A stretch of 64,000 bases of DNA, taken from contig JAVIAB010000041.1 in NCBI GenBank assembly GCA_032433765.1, positions 74,360,232 to 74,424,231 of the forward strand, in the 5' to 3' direction. A program made the translations under genes and the position numbers. Below are positions 11,428 to 22,751 of the stretch, one piece after another. The notes beneath the pieces were generated by a model. The model saw only the letters and a program-made list of their open reading frames with translations. It ran no database searches and was not told where the DNA came from. How positions within the stretch are numbered: the stretch's first letter is position 1; each line of letters starts with the position of its first letter. The DNA is from Megaustenia siamemsis (lineage: Eukaryota > Mollusca > Gastropoda > Stylommatophora > Ariophantidae).

Positions 11428-12567
11428 GTTGAACAAGGTTTAGAACTAAAATCCCCACTTTATATTGGATTCATAAATTACGAAAAGCATTTGATAGTTT
11501 AGACAGAGGAATTCTTCGGAAGTTGCTGAGTCATTACGGAATCCCCATAAAGTTTATTAACCTGATAAAAACAATGTATGAAGGAACGAAATGTAGTGTG
11601 GTGCATGAAGGACAGCTTACAGAAGCATTTTAAATAAGAACAGGAGTAAGGCAAGGATGCCTTCTGTGTCCATTTCTCTTTCTACTGGCCATAGATTTGA
11701 TTATGAAAATAACTCAAAACAACAGAAATGGAATCCAGTGGTCACTGACCAAGCAACTTGATGATTTAGACTTTGCTGATGACATAGCTCTCCTTTCACA
11801 CAGCCATCAACAGATACAGGATACAATGAGCATACTTGATGAGAGATCACAACAGCTAGGACTGACGATTAATAGAGATAAGACCAACATTATGAGAATT
11901 AATACAGTTGGCAATAACCAAATAAAACTAGGAGAAATACCTCTACTAGACGTACAATCTTATATATATCTGGGCAGTAATATAGATAAAGAGGGAGGGA
12001 CAGAAAATGATACCAAAATAAGGATATCAAAAGCAAGAGGAGCTTTCGTTGCACTGGGAAACATATGGAAATCCAAAGAAATTAGGTTACATACAAAAAT
12101 AAAAATTTTCAACTTAAATGTTAAGTCGGTCCTATTATATGGCTGTGGAACATGGAGAACAACAAAATTGACAATCATGAAGATACAGACTTTCATTAAT
12201 GGATGTTTAAGCAGAATAAAATGATGGAAATGGCAGGACAAAAGCACTAACATAGAATTATGGAAATATACCAGTTAAATGCTAGTAGATAAAGAGATAC
12301 AGCGAAGACGATGGTGCTGGATAGGACACACACTGCAGAAGCCAACTGAGAGTATTACACATTATGCCCTTTTTTAGAATCCCCAGGGGAAAAGACAAAG
12401 AGGAAGACCAAAGAATTCTGTTATAAGACAGATAGAAGCAGAGATGAAGATGATGGGGAAGACATGGAGTGATCTTAGAAGAATTGCAAAAAAACAGAAT
12501 GACTTGGAAAGTGGTTGTTGAAGACCTACACAGGGAGCTAAAAAAGGTAGAAGAAGAAGAGGAATAG
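11428..12567 (+). mobile_element. LINE-A copy, 5'-truncated, degenerate
   Basis: Homologous to about 57215-58343 of the near-full-length LINE-A. It begins inside the RT domain just before the FI.YEKAFDS motif and runs through VRQGC, FADDIALLSH, the post-RT tail and the RRRWCWIGHTLQKP region. A TAA at about 11630 replaces a glutamate codon and a TGA lies at about 12222, so it is not translatable. It is inserted into LINE-E. Confidence 0.85.
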
Positions 12568-13321
12568 TTATTACCTTGTGTTTCGCTATAAGGGATAGCT
12601 GTCCTAATATTTGGCTTGACCTATTGTATCGTTTATTTCTTTATCGATTTTACAATCATCAGAGAATGATGGTTCCAGATATTGAAAGTTTGTTATTTAT
12701 TTTATAACTTGATGTTCTAAAGCTATCTTTAGCGTCTTCTTTAATCTTTCTATTGATATAACCTCTGCTTTTTTCAGTGCTTATTTTCATGTTAATTGTT
12801 AATCATTTTACATTCTTTATTCAAGAACAGCATATGTTGTTGAAGTGTTGTTTCTTCGAAAACTATTAGGGCCTGATCGTTAGAAAATGCTATTTTTTTT
12901 TTATATCTTCACGCTGTAATTTGGCATCCTTTCATATTTTAGCAGTGTAAGTGATAAACACGAGTGGTGACAACACACATCCATGTCTTACTCCAGATGT
13001 TACTGCCAATGGTTTGCCCGTTCAGTTACTCGCTCTAATCACGCTTCATGAGTGTTCGCTGATCGTCGTTGCTATAGTAATCTCCTTATTAGAATTTGTG
13101 TATCAGTGATGACAAAAATGAACAGAATAACTCCCCTATTGGCTTGCTGGGCCTGTCACAGAATCATCCTTACTCTGCACATCAAATTGAGGTAAAATAC
13201 TCCTGTTAGAATCACATTTGTATGTGCATTTCATACCTACCACACGTCACACTGACGAAACGCAGTTTATTTACTCCACGCCATAATTTGTTAACGTCTG
13301 CAAAATTGTATCTGTTTTCAG

Positions 13322-13403
13322 GTCAATGTGGAGTTTTAAATCTACAGGCAGATGCCTCTGTGAGGTACATTACCTCCCCTGGTTACCCCAACAATTATCC
13401 AAT
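13322..13403 (+). CDS. CUB exon A1 (start of CUB1, type I)
   Basis: 82 bp, phase 1 to 2, acceptor TTTTCAG, donor GTAAGC. It encodes GQCGVLNLQADASVRYITSP and then GYPNNYP. The first CUB cysteine is present (QCG). Ends AT, joining C of exon B1 to complete a codon. Most similar to A4 and A5. Confidence 0.9.
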
Positions 13404-13659
13404 GTAAGCAACACATTTAACACAATTTCTGCACTAAACATAAAAATCAAGAATACAAATTCAATATTATTATCAATTTGACCCATGAACCGTACTGTCA
13501 AGATTATTCATCACTAAATTATTCATGTATCAAACTTTATCAGACTGCTAGCAATCCATTTATGCAATGTGTTTTCGAGCTATACAGGGTCCACAATGAT
13601 TTGTGGCTGCACCACTGATCAGGGCATGCAGAACTGGAACAGAATATATATGGCAGGAT

Positions 13660-13870
13660 TAGTGACTCCGTTGTTTTGGTTGTTGAGTTGTTAGAGCACC
13701 CGATTTCTGATATGAATGGTCAGGGTTTAAGTCCTAGAGGACGCAGATTTTTTTGGGACCAACTAGACTCAGGGGTCAACCCAACCTCTAAAATTCTGTA
13801 CCAGAGATTTTTCTGGGAAGTAAGTGTGGCCTGTTGTGATACTGACCACATCACCCACAAATGTTACGAA
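13660..13870 (+). mobile_element. Old SINE-1-related copy
   Basis: A tRNA-like head (box A-like near 13685, box B-like GGTTTAAGTCC at about 13724) is followed by a body that aligns with the SINE-1 body: a GGGTCAACCC-like stretch, TTTTTCTGGGAA, and TGATACTGACCACATCACCC. Much more diverged than the four SINE-1 copies with TSDs. Confidence 0.6.
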
Positions 13871-14215
13871 ATGTTATGAAACAAAAATTGTTACTAAAAC
13901 CACATTCCACATGCAGTTAACGATGTGTTAAAGGAACCTTTACTTTTTACTCGTGACTTAAAAATGAATGTGGACTTGTGTCATTCTTACAAGAACTTGA
14001 ATGGGTAAGACATTATTGACTGTAAAACTGATAACTGGCATATCTTAAACATCTTACATATCATAATGTGAGGTTAATAGCCAGATCATTTCTTAAGTCC
14101 AGGTCGAGAAGCTTAACAGCAAATGATTTGAATTTGGTCAGCCACTAATAGCTGATAGTAAACATTTAGGTCAGTGAAGCAGCAAAGTTCAATCAATTAT
14201 TTCACCCTTCCTGAC

Positions 14216-14362
14216 TTACAGACTAACTAGGCAAATACGATAGAATGTGACTACAGACTAACTAGGCAAATATGATAGAATGTGACTACAGACTAACTAG
14301 GCAAATACGATAGAATGTGACTACAGAATAACTAGGCAAATACGATAGAATGTGACTACAAA
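14216..14362. repeat. 35-bp tandem repeat, about 4 units
   Basis: Units starting at 14221, 14256, 14291 and 14326 repeat a GACTAACTAGGCAAATACGA motif with one to three changes. An (AT)n run follows at 14371-14404. Confidence 0.9.
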
Positions 14363-14368
14363 CTAAAC

Positions 14369-14405
<37 letters not shown>

Positions 14406-14407
<2 letters not shown>

Positions 14408-14597
14408 CATCATCATCACCAAGTACCATGCTTGCTGTATTAGTTGAGTATGTCTCTCCACAACTTTCGATCGAGACAGTTATTTATCATTTCTTTTGTT
14501 GACCTTCTGCCAGGCCATTCTCTTAAGCTGTCTGGTATATTTTCTCTCTGCTTCCCTCTATCTCTTTGTCCTCAGTTTTCCCAGTTGTGTTTTTACG
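14406..14597 (-). mobile_element. LINE-C 3' end, left arm of an inverted pair
   Basis: This starts with the ATC tail and then the LINE-C 3' terminus read on the minus strand (the segment coding the SCRDRKLWRD-like end). It meets a plus-strand copy of the same end at 14598. Confidence 0.85.
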
Positions 14598-14811
14598 GTC
14601 ATGAGGAGGGAACAGCTGCAATAGATAGCAACAAATGTGAAAATTGAGCGACAAAAAGATAGAGGGAAGCAAAGAGAAAAGATACCGGACAGCTTAAGTG
14701 AATGGCATGGCAGAAGGTCAACAACAGAAATGATAAATAACTGTCGGGATTGAAAGTTGTGGAGAGACATAATCACCTACGCCAGCAGGCACGGTACTCT
14801 ATGACGATGAC
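14598..14811 (+). mobile_element. LINE-C 3' end, right arm of an inverted pair
   Basis: The same LINE-C terminus in plus orientation, ending in a GATGAC tail 34 bp before the acceptor side of exon B1 (14846). With 14406-14597 it forms an imperfect palindrome of roughly 190-bp arms. Confidence 0.85.
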
Positions 14812-14845
14812 TTTTGTAAAAGCTTATGTTGACATCTATTTTCAG

Positions 14846-14970
14846 CAATATACACTGCCAGTGGCAGATCTCAACTTTATCATCGAACGTGATTACGTTG
14901 ACACTTTTGAGTTTAAACACAGAGGGAAGCCCACCAGCATGCAGCTATGACTATCTGGCTATATATGATG
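14846..14970 (+). CDS. CUB exon B1 (middle of CUB1)
   Basis: 125 bp, phase 2 to 1, acceptor TTTTCAG, donor GTACGG. It encodes NIHCQWQISTLSSNVITLTL, then LSLNTEGSPPACSYDYLAIYDG. The second and third CUB cysteines, the invariant Trp, and the acidic E and YD residues usual for calcium-binding CUBs are present. The ATG-started open frame across this exon is out of frame with the true product. Confidence 0.9.
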
Positions 14971-15164
14971 GTACGGTACTCAGAGTTATTTAATATTTAA
15001 TGCATTTCCTTAAGAAGCATGACATTTATATACCATTACATTTATTAATATTAATATATGTTTGATGACACAACCATGCAATCACAGTACCAGTGTTAAT
15101 GAGCTAAAAAATGAATAAATATGTAAAGCTATGTTAAATTAAGAGAAGTTAGTATATTACACAC

Positions 15165-15176
15165 ACACACACACAT

Positions 15177-15238
<62 letters not shown>
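15165..15238. repeat. (CA)n(TA)n microsatellite
   Basis: A CA run passes into about 60 bp of AT repeats. It lies in the intron between B1 and C1. Confidence 0.95.
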
Positions 15239-15241
<3 letters not shown>

Positions 15242-15685
15242 TGACAATATAAATCAAGTAAATATCAGCAATATGATTGTAGCGATGTACTATTTCCTTC
15301 TTAACTCTTTCTGTACGGAAGCTTTTTAGCAATGGAAGAGATTTCAGAAATAAAATGTGTCATTGTATTAAGAATCAGTCTACATATTGATATTTATCTA
15401 ACATATAACATATTACATATGAATTTTTAGATAATTAAACAAGGTATTAGATTTCACCAATAACAAGATGATACAAAACATGTAAGAAGAATATGTTTTG
15501 ATAACGGTTCACACTAATCAAATTGAGAGTGACGCACTATGCGTCGAATTGTACAGAAGGAATTAATTTTCTCTACCCTAAATGTGTTTGGCTGCAATAT
15601 TTTGTACAGTAGAGAACTTCATATATAAGATAAATCAAGATACATCACTCACACAAAATCATTTCTTTCTTTCTCGTCATCTCAG

Positions 15686-15844
15686 GCATCAGCAGCTCTT
15701 CAACAAGATTAGAATTCTTGTGTGGTCAGGTTTTAAATGAACAGATCACAAGCACTGGCCCCTACATGACTGTTGTGTTCCATTCTGATTCTTCTAACAC
15801 CAACACAGGATTCAGGTTACAATACACATCCAGTGATAACGCAG
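15686..15844 (+). CDS. CUB exon C1 (end of CUB1)
   Basis: 159 bp (53 codons, phase 1-1), acceptor CATCTCAG, donor GTAATG. It encodes SSSTRLEFLCGQVLNEQITS, then TGPYMTVVFHSDSSNTNTGF and RLQYTSSDNA. The fourth cysteine (LCG) and the FHSD aspartate are intact. Closest to C4 and C5. A SINE lies 15 bp after the donor. Confidence 0.9.
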
Positions 15845-15859
15845 GTAATGTCATTAGTA

Positions 15860-16119
15860 TGTAAGAAAGGTAAAGAGCCCCCATCACGCCAAGTGGCATA
15901 TAGGGAAATATGGTGTTAGTGACCATACATTTTACAGACCTTCTACACATGTTTTTTGGGGTAATGTGGTCGGTATTACGCCCATGTCGCTTTACTTTCT
16001 CAGAAAAAAACCGGTACTCATTTAAAGCTGGGTGAACCCGGAGGCCGTCGGTTGGGATCGAACCCTACTTCTTGTCCTTTATAGTCCAGTTCACTAACAA
16101 CTGATCTATCGCGGCTCCC
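15860..16119 (-). mobile_element. SINE-1 copy, tRNA-derived, with TSD
   Basis: Read on the minus strand it has a tRNA-like head (box A in GATAGATCAGTTGTTAGTG, box B GGGTTCGATCC), then the SINE-1 body. Flanking 13-bp TSDs are 15847-15859 and 16120-16132 (AATGYCATTAGTA, one mismatch). Length 260 bp. Confidence 0.9.
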
Positions 16120-16395
16120 AATGCCATTAGTAGGTTAACGTATATTTGTTTCAGAAATGATTGCAGTTATGATGTTAATTTTCTAAATCCCATTTCTATC
16201 TTTTGGGATCAGAAAATCACTGTTACGGTCCCAGATTAAACAATCTGTAGAATACAAATGGATGTGAAAGTAGCCTGATATAGTTACCGGATCACAAACC
16301 ACTATTATCATCATCATCCAAATTAATTATGTTAATGTTGGCAAATATCACAGAGGGCTCCTATTGTTTATTTCTATAATTGCCTGTTTCAATAT

Positions 16396-17035
16396 AAGGT
16401 ATTCTGAGTGTGGTATTCTGAGTGTGGTATTCTGAGAGTTATATTCTGAGTGCGATTTTCTGAGTACGATATTCTGAGTGTGGTATTCTAAGTGCGATAT
16501 TCAAAGTGCGATATTCTGAGTGTGATATTCTGAGTGCAATATTCTGAGTGTGATATTCTGAGTGCAATATTCTGAGTTCGATATTCTGAGTGTGGTATTA
16601 TGAGTGTGATATTCTGAGTGCGATAATCTGAGCGTGATATTCTAAGAGTTATATTCTGCGTGTGGTATTCTGAGTGCAATATTATGAGTGCAATATTCTG
16701 AGTGCAATATTCTGAGTGTAGTATTCTGAGTGTGATATTCTGAATGTTGTTTTCTGAGTTTGATATTCTGAGTGTGGTATTCTGAGTGCGATATTCAAAG
16801 TGCGATATTCTGAGTGTGATATTCTGAGTGCAATATTCTGAGTGTATATTCTGAGTGCAATATTCTGAGTACGATTTTCTGAGTGTGGTATTATAAGTGC
16901 GATATTCAAAGTGCGTTATTCTGAGTGTGGTATTCTAAGTGCGATATTCTGAGTGCAATATTCTGAGTGTGATATTTTGAGTGTGGTATTCTCAGTGTGA
17001 TATTTTGAGTGTAATATTCTTTGTGTGGTATTCTA
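16396..17035. repeat. 14-bp minisatellite (GATATTCTGAGTGT-like), about 45 units
   Basis: Degenerate 14-bp units cover about 640 bp. Common variants change GATATTC to GGTATTC or CAATATTC. Spurious open frames on the minus strand (HSEYRTQNI-like) come from the repeat. Confidence 0.95.
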
Positions 17036-17377
17036 AGCCAAAATCTCTAAATCAAACATATCATGTTTCGCAAGAATTCAAACATAAAACTTAAATTGGT
17101 AAATGGCAAATTTCAGTAATTTTATAATAAATCAAATGGTTAAATTTGTAATTTATATGTTTCCTTTCATGGCATATAGCGGCTAGTAACCACATGAACA
17201 ATTGCACATTTTTTGGGTGATGTATGTGGTGCCATGCTAAATACAAATCACCGCATATACACAGATATGCATGTACACAAACAAAGACATACACGCCCAC
17301 ACACACATGCACCACATTCATCCAATTCACTGTAGTCCCCAAGAAACTTCCTGATCTGATATACTGTCCTCATCTAA

Positions 17378-17822
17378 TCACAATCACAATTACATTTATA
17401 ATCACAACTACAATTACAATCACAACTACAAACACATTTATAATCACAAATACAATCACAAGTACAATCACAAGTACAATCACAAGTACAATCACAAATA
17501 CAATCACAATTACAATCACAACTACAATCACAATTACAATCACAAATACAATCACATTTATAATCACAAATACAATCACAAATACAATCACAATTACAAT
17601 CACAATTACAATCGTAATTACAATCAAGATTGCAATCAGAAATACAATCACAACTGCAATCACAATTACAATCACACGTTACAATCACAACTACAACCAG
17701 TATTACAATTACAACTACAATCACATCTGCAATCACAGCTACAATCGCAGTTACAAGCACATCTACAAGCACAACTGCAATCACAACTACAATCACAATT
17801 ACAATCACAGCTACAATCAAAA
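17378..17822. repeat. (ACAATY)n hexamer repeat
   Basis: About 445 bp built on ACAATC/ACAATT/ACAAAT hexamers. Open frames on both strands here are low-complexity (IT)n or (CDCN)n and not genes. Confidence 0.95.
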
Positions 17823-18120
17823 CTCTGCCCTACTTGGCACCTCCTGATATATTGATCACATAGTTTGATATATATATATGCTACGGCACTTCCAGATCAC
17901 ACTAAAATATGTAATGGTCATGTGACATATGTCCGTTGAAACCCTTTTTTGAGTAACTTTAGCATTAAAAATATATGTTCATGCAAGCAAGAGTTTTTGT
18001 TCTTGTTACGTTTCACTCAATTTCAAACTTCATGTTTTAAAAGCTCCATTTTGATACCAGAAACAAGTGTCACAAATTAATGTATGTTATAACGCACATG
18101 TATCTCGTCTTATTATGCAG

Positions 18121-18190
18121 GTATCAGCCTTTCAGCATCAACAGCAGCTAACTACTTTACCTCACCTAGTTACCCTAACAACTATCCAAA
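18121..18190 (+). CDS. CUB exon A2 (start of CUB2, type II)
   Basis: 70 bp, phase 1 to 2, acceptor TTATGCAG, donor GTAAGT. It encodes GISLSASTAANYFTSPSYPN and then NYP. No cysteine is present where type I A exons have QC, and the exon is 4 codons shorter. Closest to A3. Confidence 0.88.
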
Positions 18191-18267
18191 GTAAGTGAAG
18201 CATGTTATAACTGCAGCATATATATATATATATATAATATAATATATATACAGACACACATACATAT

Positions 18268-18665
18268 CATCATCATCATCATCATGTACCGCAGCAGTTG
18301 GCGTTGGCGATCATGTCCTTCCACAATTTTCTATCCACAGTGCATCATATGAGTTCTGTTGTTGACTGTTTTCCATGCCAAGACACCAATCTATCCAGTA
18401 TTTTCTCTCTTTGTCGTCCGCGATCTCTCTTTCCTTTTATTTTGCCAGTTATAACCAAGTATTCCAACTTTCCTCTTCTCATGATGTGCCCAAAAAATGT
18501 TGATTGTTTCTTTCTGATGTTTTTTAAGAGCTCCCTTTTTGTGTTGGCCTCTTTGAGAACTTTCTCATTGATCTTTTTAGCTGTCCAGGGAACTTTCAAC
18601 ATTCTTCTGAGAAATCCCATCTCTGTGGCCTCTAATCGTCTTTTCATTTATTTGTCTAAACCCAT
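18268..18665 (-). mobile_element. LINE-D copy, 3' end with ATC tail
   Basis: The minus strand encodes RRLEATEMGFLRRMLKVPW, then NIRKKQSTFFGHIMRRGKLE and GKQSTTELI, the post-RT tail of an RTE-like LINE. The 3' terminus is fused to an ATC repeat at 18268. 5'-truncated. Confidence 0.85.
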
Positions 18666-18699
18666 ACATATATAGTAGCAAACACATACATATATAGTA

Positions 18700-19170
18700 A
18701 ATAAAAAACAGCGTACATTAATTCTTCTTTTCTCTTTTTCTTTTACACCTTTGACTGTCGAGGGAGATACACATTTCTGGATCTTACTCTCATTTCTGTG
18801 GTGATTAATTTTCTTTTCTGATATTGTTATTAGTGGCTCTTGTAGAACTGGTAGCATAGAATAGGGATACATGTACTTTGTATCCTACATTTTTTGATGT
18901 GATAATTAGCACTGTCTTATATTTTATAAAAGGGGCTAGCTGTCACGATACTTGATTTGTCTTACTGCTTCAGATGTTTACGTCTCTATGTATTTTGCCA
19001 TCTTTAAAGAATGAGGTAGGTAGAATCTTTAATTCCAATAGTTGTTTCTATACGTGTCCGTTATTGATATATTCATAATTTCCTTCTATCTCTCAACTAT
19101 CATAACTTCTAAGTATATGACACTGATCGATGTTTAACTTTATTGTAACTTGTCTGCATGCATATAAATA
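18700..19170 (-). mobile_element. LINE-E-like degenerate fragment
   Basis: Minus-strand translation has ITISEKKINHHRNESKI-like and GKIHRD-like pieces, and the nucleotide context resembles the left flank of LINE-E copies. Weakly supported. Confidence 0.4.
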
Positions 19171-19187
19171 ACTATCAGTATATTGTC

Positions 19188-19545
19188 ATCATCGTTGCTT
19201 GCCGCCTCGCATCAAAGATTGGCAACTATGGATCGCCATTCCGCTCTGTCTCTTGCTTTGACAGTGCAGGTTGTTATAGGTTGACCCGTCCATCTTTTAG
19301 TGTTATACGTCCATGTTAGTCTTGATCTGCCTCTGCCTCTTATACCTCGTATTTTCCCTTCCAAGATTACTTTAGTAGGCTGCTGTGTCTCTTAGCATGC
19401 CCCACACATCTCATTTGTCTTGTTCTAATTGTGTTTAGTAGTTCTCTTTTCATTTTTAGTTGTTTTAAGACTTCATCATTTGTTTCCTTTTCTTTCCATC
19501 CAATTCTTCATATTATTCTATAAATCCACTTTTCAAATGCTTCAA
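19188..19545 (-). mobile_element. LINE-B copy, 3' part
   Basis: Matches 31446-31800 and 4930-5270, starting at the 3' terminus next to ATC-type tail sequence and ending in the segment for the IYRRIGRIGW-like motif. Confidence 0.75.
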
Positions 19546-19762
19546 TATAAATATATATATATATTACTTATACAAATAAAACGGATATGATGTGCTAAAT
19601 TGTGTTACACTTACTTATGGTACCTTTCTATAAATGGAAATGATAAAGCGATATTAGTTCTTACCTGAGTTTAGAAATGTCTCATTTACAAACTCAATAT
19701 TTAAACACTTTTAGAATATATGTTTGTAATGTTCTGGTTTATTAACACACACAAACATTACA

Positions 19763-20225
19763 CTATCATCAACATCATGTGCCATACCGGTCGGTGTAGG
19801 CGATTATGTCCTTCCACAATTTTCAATCCGGGGGACGCGATAGCTCAGTGGTTAGTGAACTGGACTGCAAAGAGCAAGAGGCTTCTGAGTTCACCCATCC
19901 TTAAATGGGTACCAAATATTTTCATGGAAAGTAAAGCGGCACGAGCGTAATACCGTCCACATTACCCCGAAAATCATGTGCTGAAGGTCTATAATAAATG
20001 ATGGTCACTAACACCATATTCCCTATACACCACTTGGAGTGATGGGGCACTTTACTTAAAATTTCCAATCTACAATGCATCGTGTCATTTCTTTTGTTGA
20101 CTGTTTCCCATACAATGACACCAAGCTATCTAGTATCTTCTCTCTCTCTGACATCCATGATCTCTCTTTGCAAATATTTTGTCAGTTGTAACAAATTACT
20201 CCAAATTTCATCTTCTCACCGATTT
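19763..20225 (-). mobile_element. LINE-D 3' end, split by a SINE
   Basis: The segments 19763-19828 and 20060-20225 join into one LINE-D 3' end when the SINE-1 insert is removed. Its 5' edge is about 65 bp from exon B2. Confidence 0.75.
19829..20059 (+). mobile_element. SINE-1 copy inserted in LINE-D
   Basis: The head GCGATAGCTCAGTGGTTAG is followed by the body. The box B region is partly deleted (TTCTGAGTTCACCC). 11-bp TSDs are 19818-19828 and 20060-20070, with one mismatch. Confidence 0.88.
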
Positions 20226-20289
20226 AAAACAAGACTTCAACGTTTCTTCTATTGTATTTCTAGTAAAAATGTGATATCTTTCTCTCCAG

Positions 20290-20417
20290 TAATTATGACC
20301 GGCAGTGGCACATCACGTCAAATGCATACGCGAGTGTGGTTTTGTTGAGGTTGGTGGATTTCTACATGGACGGTTCAATGCCCTCTTGCCTCACGGACTA
20401 TGTAACTATTTATGATG
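20290..20417 (+). CDS. CUB exon B2 (middle of CUB2, type II)
   Basis: 128 bp, phase 2 to 1, acceptor TCTCCAG, donor GTACTG. It encodes NYDRQWHITSNAYASVVLLR, then LVDFYMDGSMPSCLTDYVTI and YDG. Arginine stands where type I B exons have the second CUB cysteine (DRQW against DCQW). The third cysteine and the acidic residues are kept. The loss pairs with the missing first cysteine in exon A2. Confidence 0.9.
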
Positions 20418-20559
20418 GTACTGCAATTAAGCATTACTTTTATATGTTAGATTGTGTTGTTCTTTTTTTTTTTAACTAAAGCATTCCTTCGTAAAACATA
20501 TATTTCATTCTAACAACAACAAAAAAGTTATATTATTTTATCATTATGACTTTATACTT

Positions 20560-20840
20560 TACAACGAATTGGCGTTACAGTAGACGGTGTATTCCCATAT
20601 CTGCCCAGCAACCAACAAAGTGTTCCCTGAGCCCTTCATAATGTTCTAGTGAATATGTTTATGCACTTTAAAAAAGGCCAGACATTCATGATGCACACTT
20701 CCCGGTTGCTTGTAACGACCACATCTGACATCACGACTTGCCGCACCCAATCCTTGTAGACTTCGTTATCAGTGATCGTTCCAACAAATGAAGCCCGTCC
20801 TTTACTTTGGTGAAACACTTGATCCAACCGTAGTCCATCA
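20560..20840. other. Unassigned, relatively GC-rich segment
   Basis: A stretch with less AT than its surroundings, open on the minus strand (FVGTITDNEVYKDWVRQ). No family is recognised and there is no second copy in the window. It could be part of a mobile element or a retroposed gene piece. Confidence 0.3.
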
Positions 20841-20841
20841 T

Positions 20842-21285
20842 ACTCATCATCAAGTACCATGCCTCTTGGCTTAGGTGATCATGTCTCTCCGCAACTCGCA
20901 ATTTCAATAGTTATTTCTCATTTTAATTGTTGACCTTCTGCCAAGCTATTCTCTTAAGCTCTCTGGTATCGTTTCTCTTTGCTTCCCATTTATCTCTTCG
21001 TCCCTCAATATTCCCAGTTGTCACATTATATTCCAGCTGTTCCCTTCTCATTACATGACCAACAAATGATTATTGTTACTTCTTAATATTGAAAATTAGC
21101 TATATTTTTGCTTTGGCCTCTTTCAGAATGTTTTCATTACACTTCTTAGCTGTTCCTAATTTTCAAAATTCTTCTGATTTCTGCAACCTCCAGTGCCTAT
21201 CTTATCTGTTGTCGTAAAGTCCATGATTCACATCCATATGTTAAGACGGGATCTACATAACATTTAAGAACTCTTTTTTTTTTGT
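20842..21285 (-). mobile_element. LINE-C copy, 3' part
   Basis: The 3' terminus with a CATCATC tail at 20842 is followed by the post-RT tail in reverse. It parallels 42945-43440. 5'-truncated. Confidence 0.8.
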
Positions 21286-21638
21286 ACAGGTGTGGCAAAC
21301 AGGTAGGTTGGGATACTTAATAACATAAGAACCAAATTGAAGGTCGGAAAGATGGAGCTAGACAACGGGAGAAGATTCTTTATGGTTGAATGGTTGTTGT
21401 AAATGAGAAGGTCAATGCTGGAATTGTTGCACAACAGACATAAGATCAAGTGTTATGGAGGAACATCCTGTTGACAAACCCAGTTGGTATGGACTGTAAG
21501 TGAATGAATGAATAAATGAATGAATAAATGCATGAAAGAACTAGTGTAAATGCTTCAATGAAATGCACTTTAAATAAAACGTAAAATTGGAATATTGTAC
21601 TTCAAGTTTGAAATTGTTTTCAATCTTGTGATCCCTAG

Positions 21639-21800
21639 GAAGCAGCAGTTACTACTCTCCCCAGCTGACAAAATTGTGTGGTCAAGTTTCTAATGAGATG
21701 GCCATAAGCACTGGCAACTCCATGACTGTTAGGTTTCATTCTGATTATTCCATCAACTACAGAGGCTTCAAGTTTGAGTACTCGTCTCAAAGTTTATCAG
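21639..21800 (+). CDS. CUB exon C2 (end of CUB2)
   Basis: 162 bp (54 codons, phase 1-1), acceptor CCCTAG, donor GTAATA. It encodes SSSYYSPQLTKLCGQVSNEM, then AISTGNSMTVRFHSDYSINY and RGFKFEYSSQSLS. The fourth cysteine and FHSD are intact. Closest to C0 and C3. Confidence 0.9.
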
Positions 21801-21839
21801 GTAATATCAAATAAAGGGTCATAACTATTTTAGATAGTC

Positions 21840-22250
21840 GATGGTGTGCTCTGAGCCTGATACCAGGCTGCGCTAGCTTTTGAGATTGTTGTCTACTTTG
21901 CCAATCCTCCGCCGTTTTTGCCATCAGCTGTGTATGCTACATATAATTATGAATGAATCTCCTTCCTTAAGGTGCGTTGTGTTTAGTCTGCTAGCTAAGG
22001 CCAATCCCTTGGGGGTGGCGCTACCATAAACAAAAACACTCTAGGAGTCATACCTGGATAGGAGTGGAGAAAATAAATAGGCTCCAGGGCCATATCGCTG
22101 GATGCGATGTTTCTCGTGTTTATCTACTCTACTACTCTAAGATACACTACAATGCTTTATAATTCACAGACAATGATGTCTCAAGTCTTATGTACGTTTC
22201 TAAAAAAATTAAAGTGCTTCCGTAATCTATTGTAGATGGTTACATTGCCC
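21840..22250. other. Intron DNA, unassigned
   Basis: A GC-richer stretch at 21850-22140 ('ccaatcccttgggggtggcg') looks like repeat DNA but has no second copy here. No exon is seen. Confidence 0.3.
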
Positions 22251-22371
22251 TACTTAGCTGCGCCACACAACGCTACACTTCTGTTCCAAGTCTCTATTTG
22301 TCTTGACACGTCCAGATTTGTCTTAGATACTCACATGTCATTAAACATGGACTGCCAGTCACTATGGTGGA

Positions 22372-22751
22372 AAGGTGGGAGGAATTATCTTTGGATTTAT
22401 GTCTGAAAAGTGTTCCTTGCTGCAGTTTGTCATATTCCAAGTCCGGCTAGCTGCAGGAGCTACTGAGTTTAGTGCTCTGTGCACACCGTGAGCTGTATTT
22501 TTCATCCGGATTGTGTTTCGATATTCCGATTGCCCACGATGAATGATATCGTATAACGAAGGACAGTTCAGTTGCGTTCACTTTAAGTGTTGTTTCTCCT
22601 TATATATTTAGCGTGTGGTATAGCTGATATGCTGCAGCTGCCTTTCTACATTCGGATGATTCCACTGGCACAGGCGGTTGAGAAATTATGGATTTTAATT
22701 CGTTTGCAGTGATACCGGGGCCTTCCATAACCATAACCATAACCGTATGTA

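Larger units (their letters stand above)
5780..13130 (-). mobile_element. LINE-E copy, expanded by a satellite and split by LINE-A
   Basis: Flanks at 5890-5996 and 11247-11427 match 32790-32990 and 32990-33190 in the other LINE-E copy, and 12568-13050 resembles 33725-34100. On the minus strand the family has a KDRIRHD..QEKVGIE..YMQKQQI post-RT tail. This copy is disrupted by the 69-bp satellite (5997-11246), which grew out of that tail, and by a LINE-A insertion (11428-12567). Confidence 0.6.

Noticed and set aside
14750..14950. 66-codon frame over exon B1
   Set aside because: It runs from LINE-C sequence into the exon in the wrong frame. The right frame gives a standard CUB segment with good splice sites.
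17224..17863. 207-codon plus-strand frame rich in I, T and N, with CDCN-rich frames opposite
   Set aside because: Low-complexity hexamer repeat.
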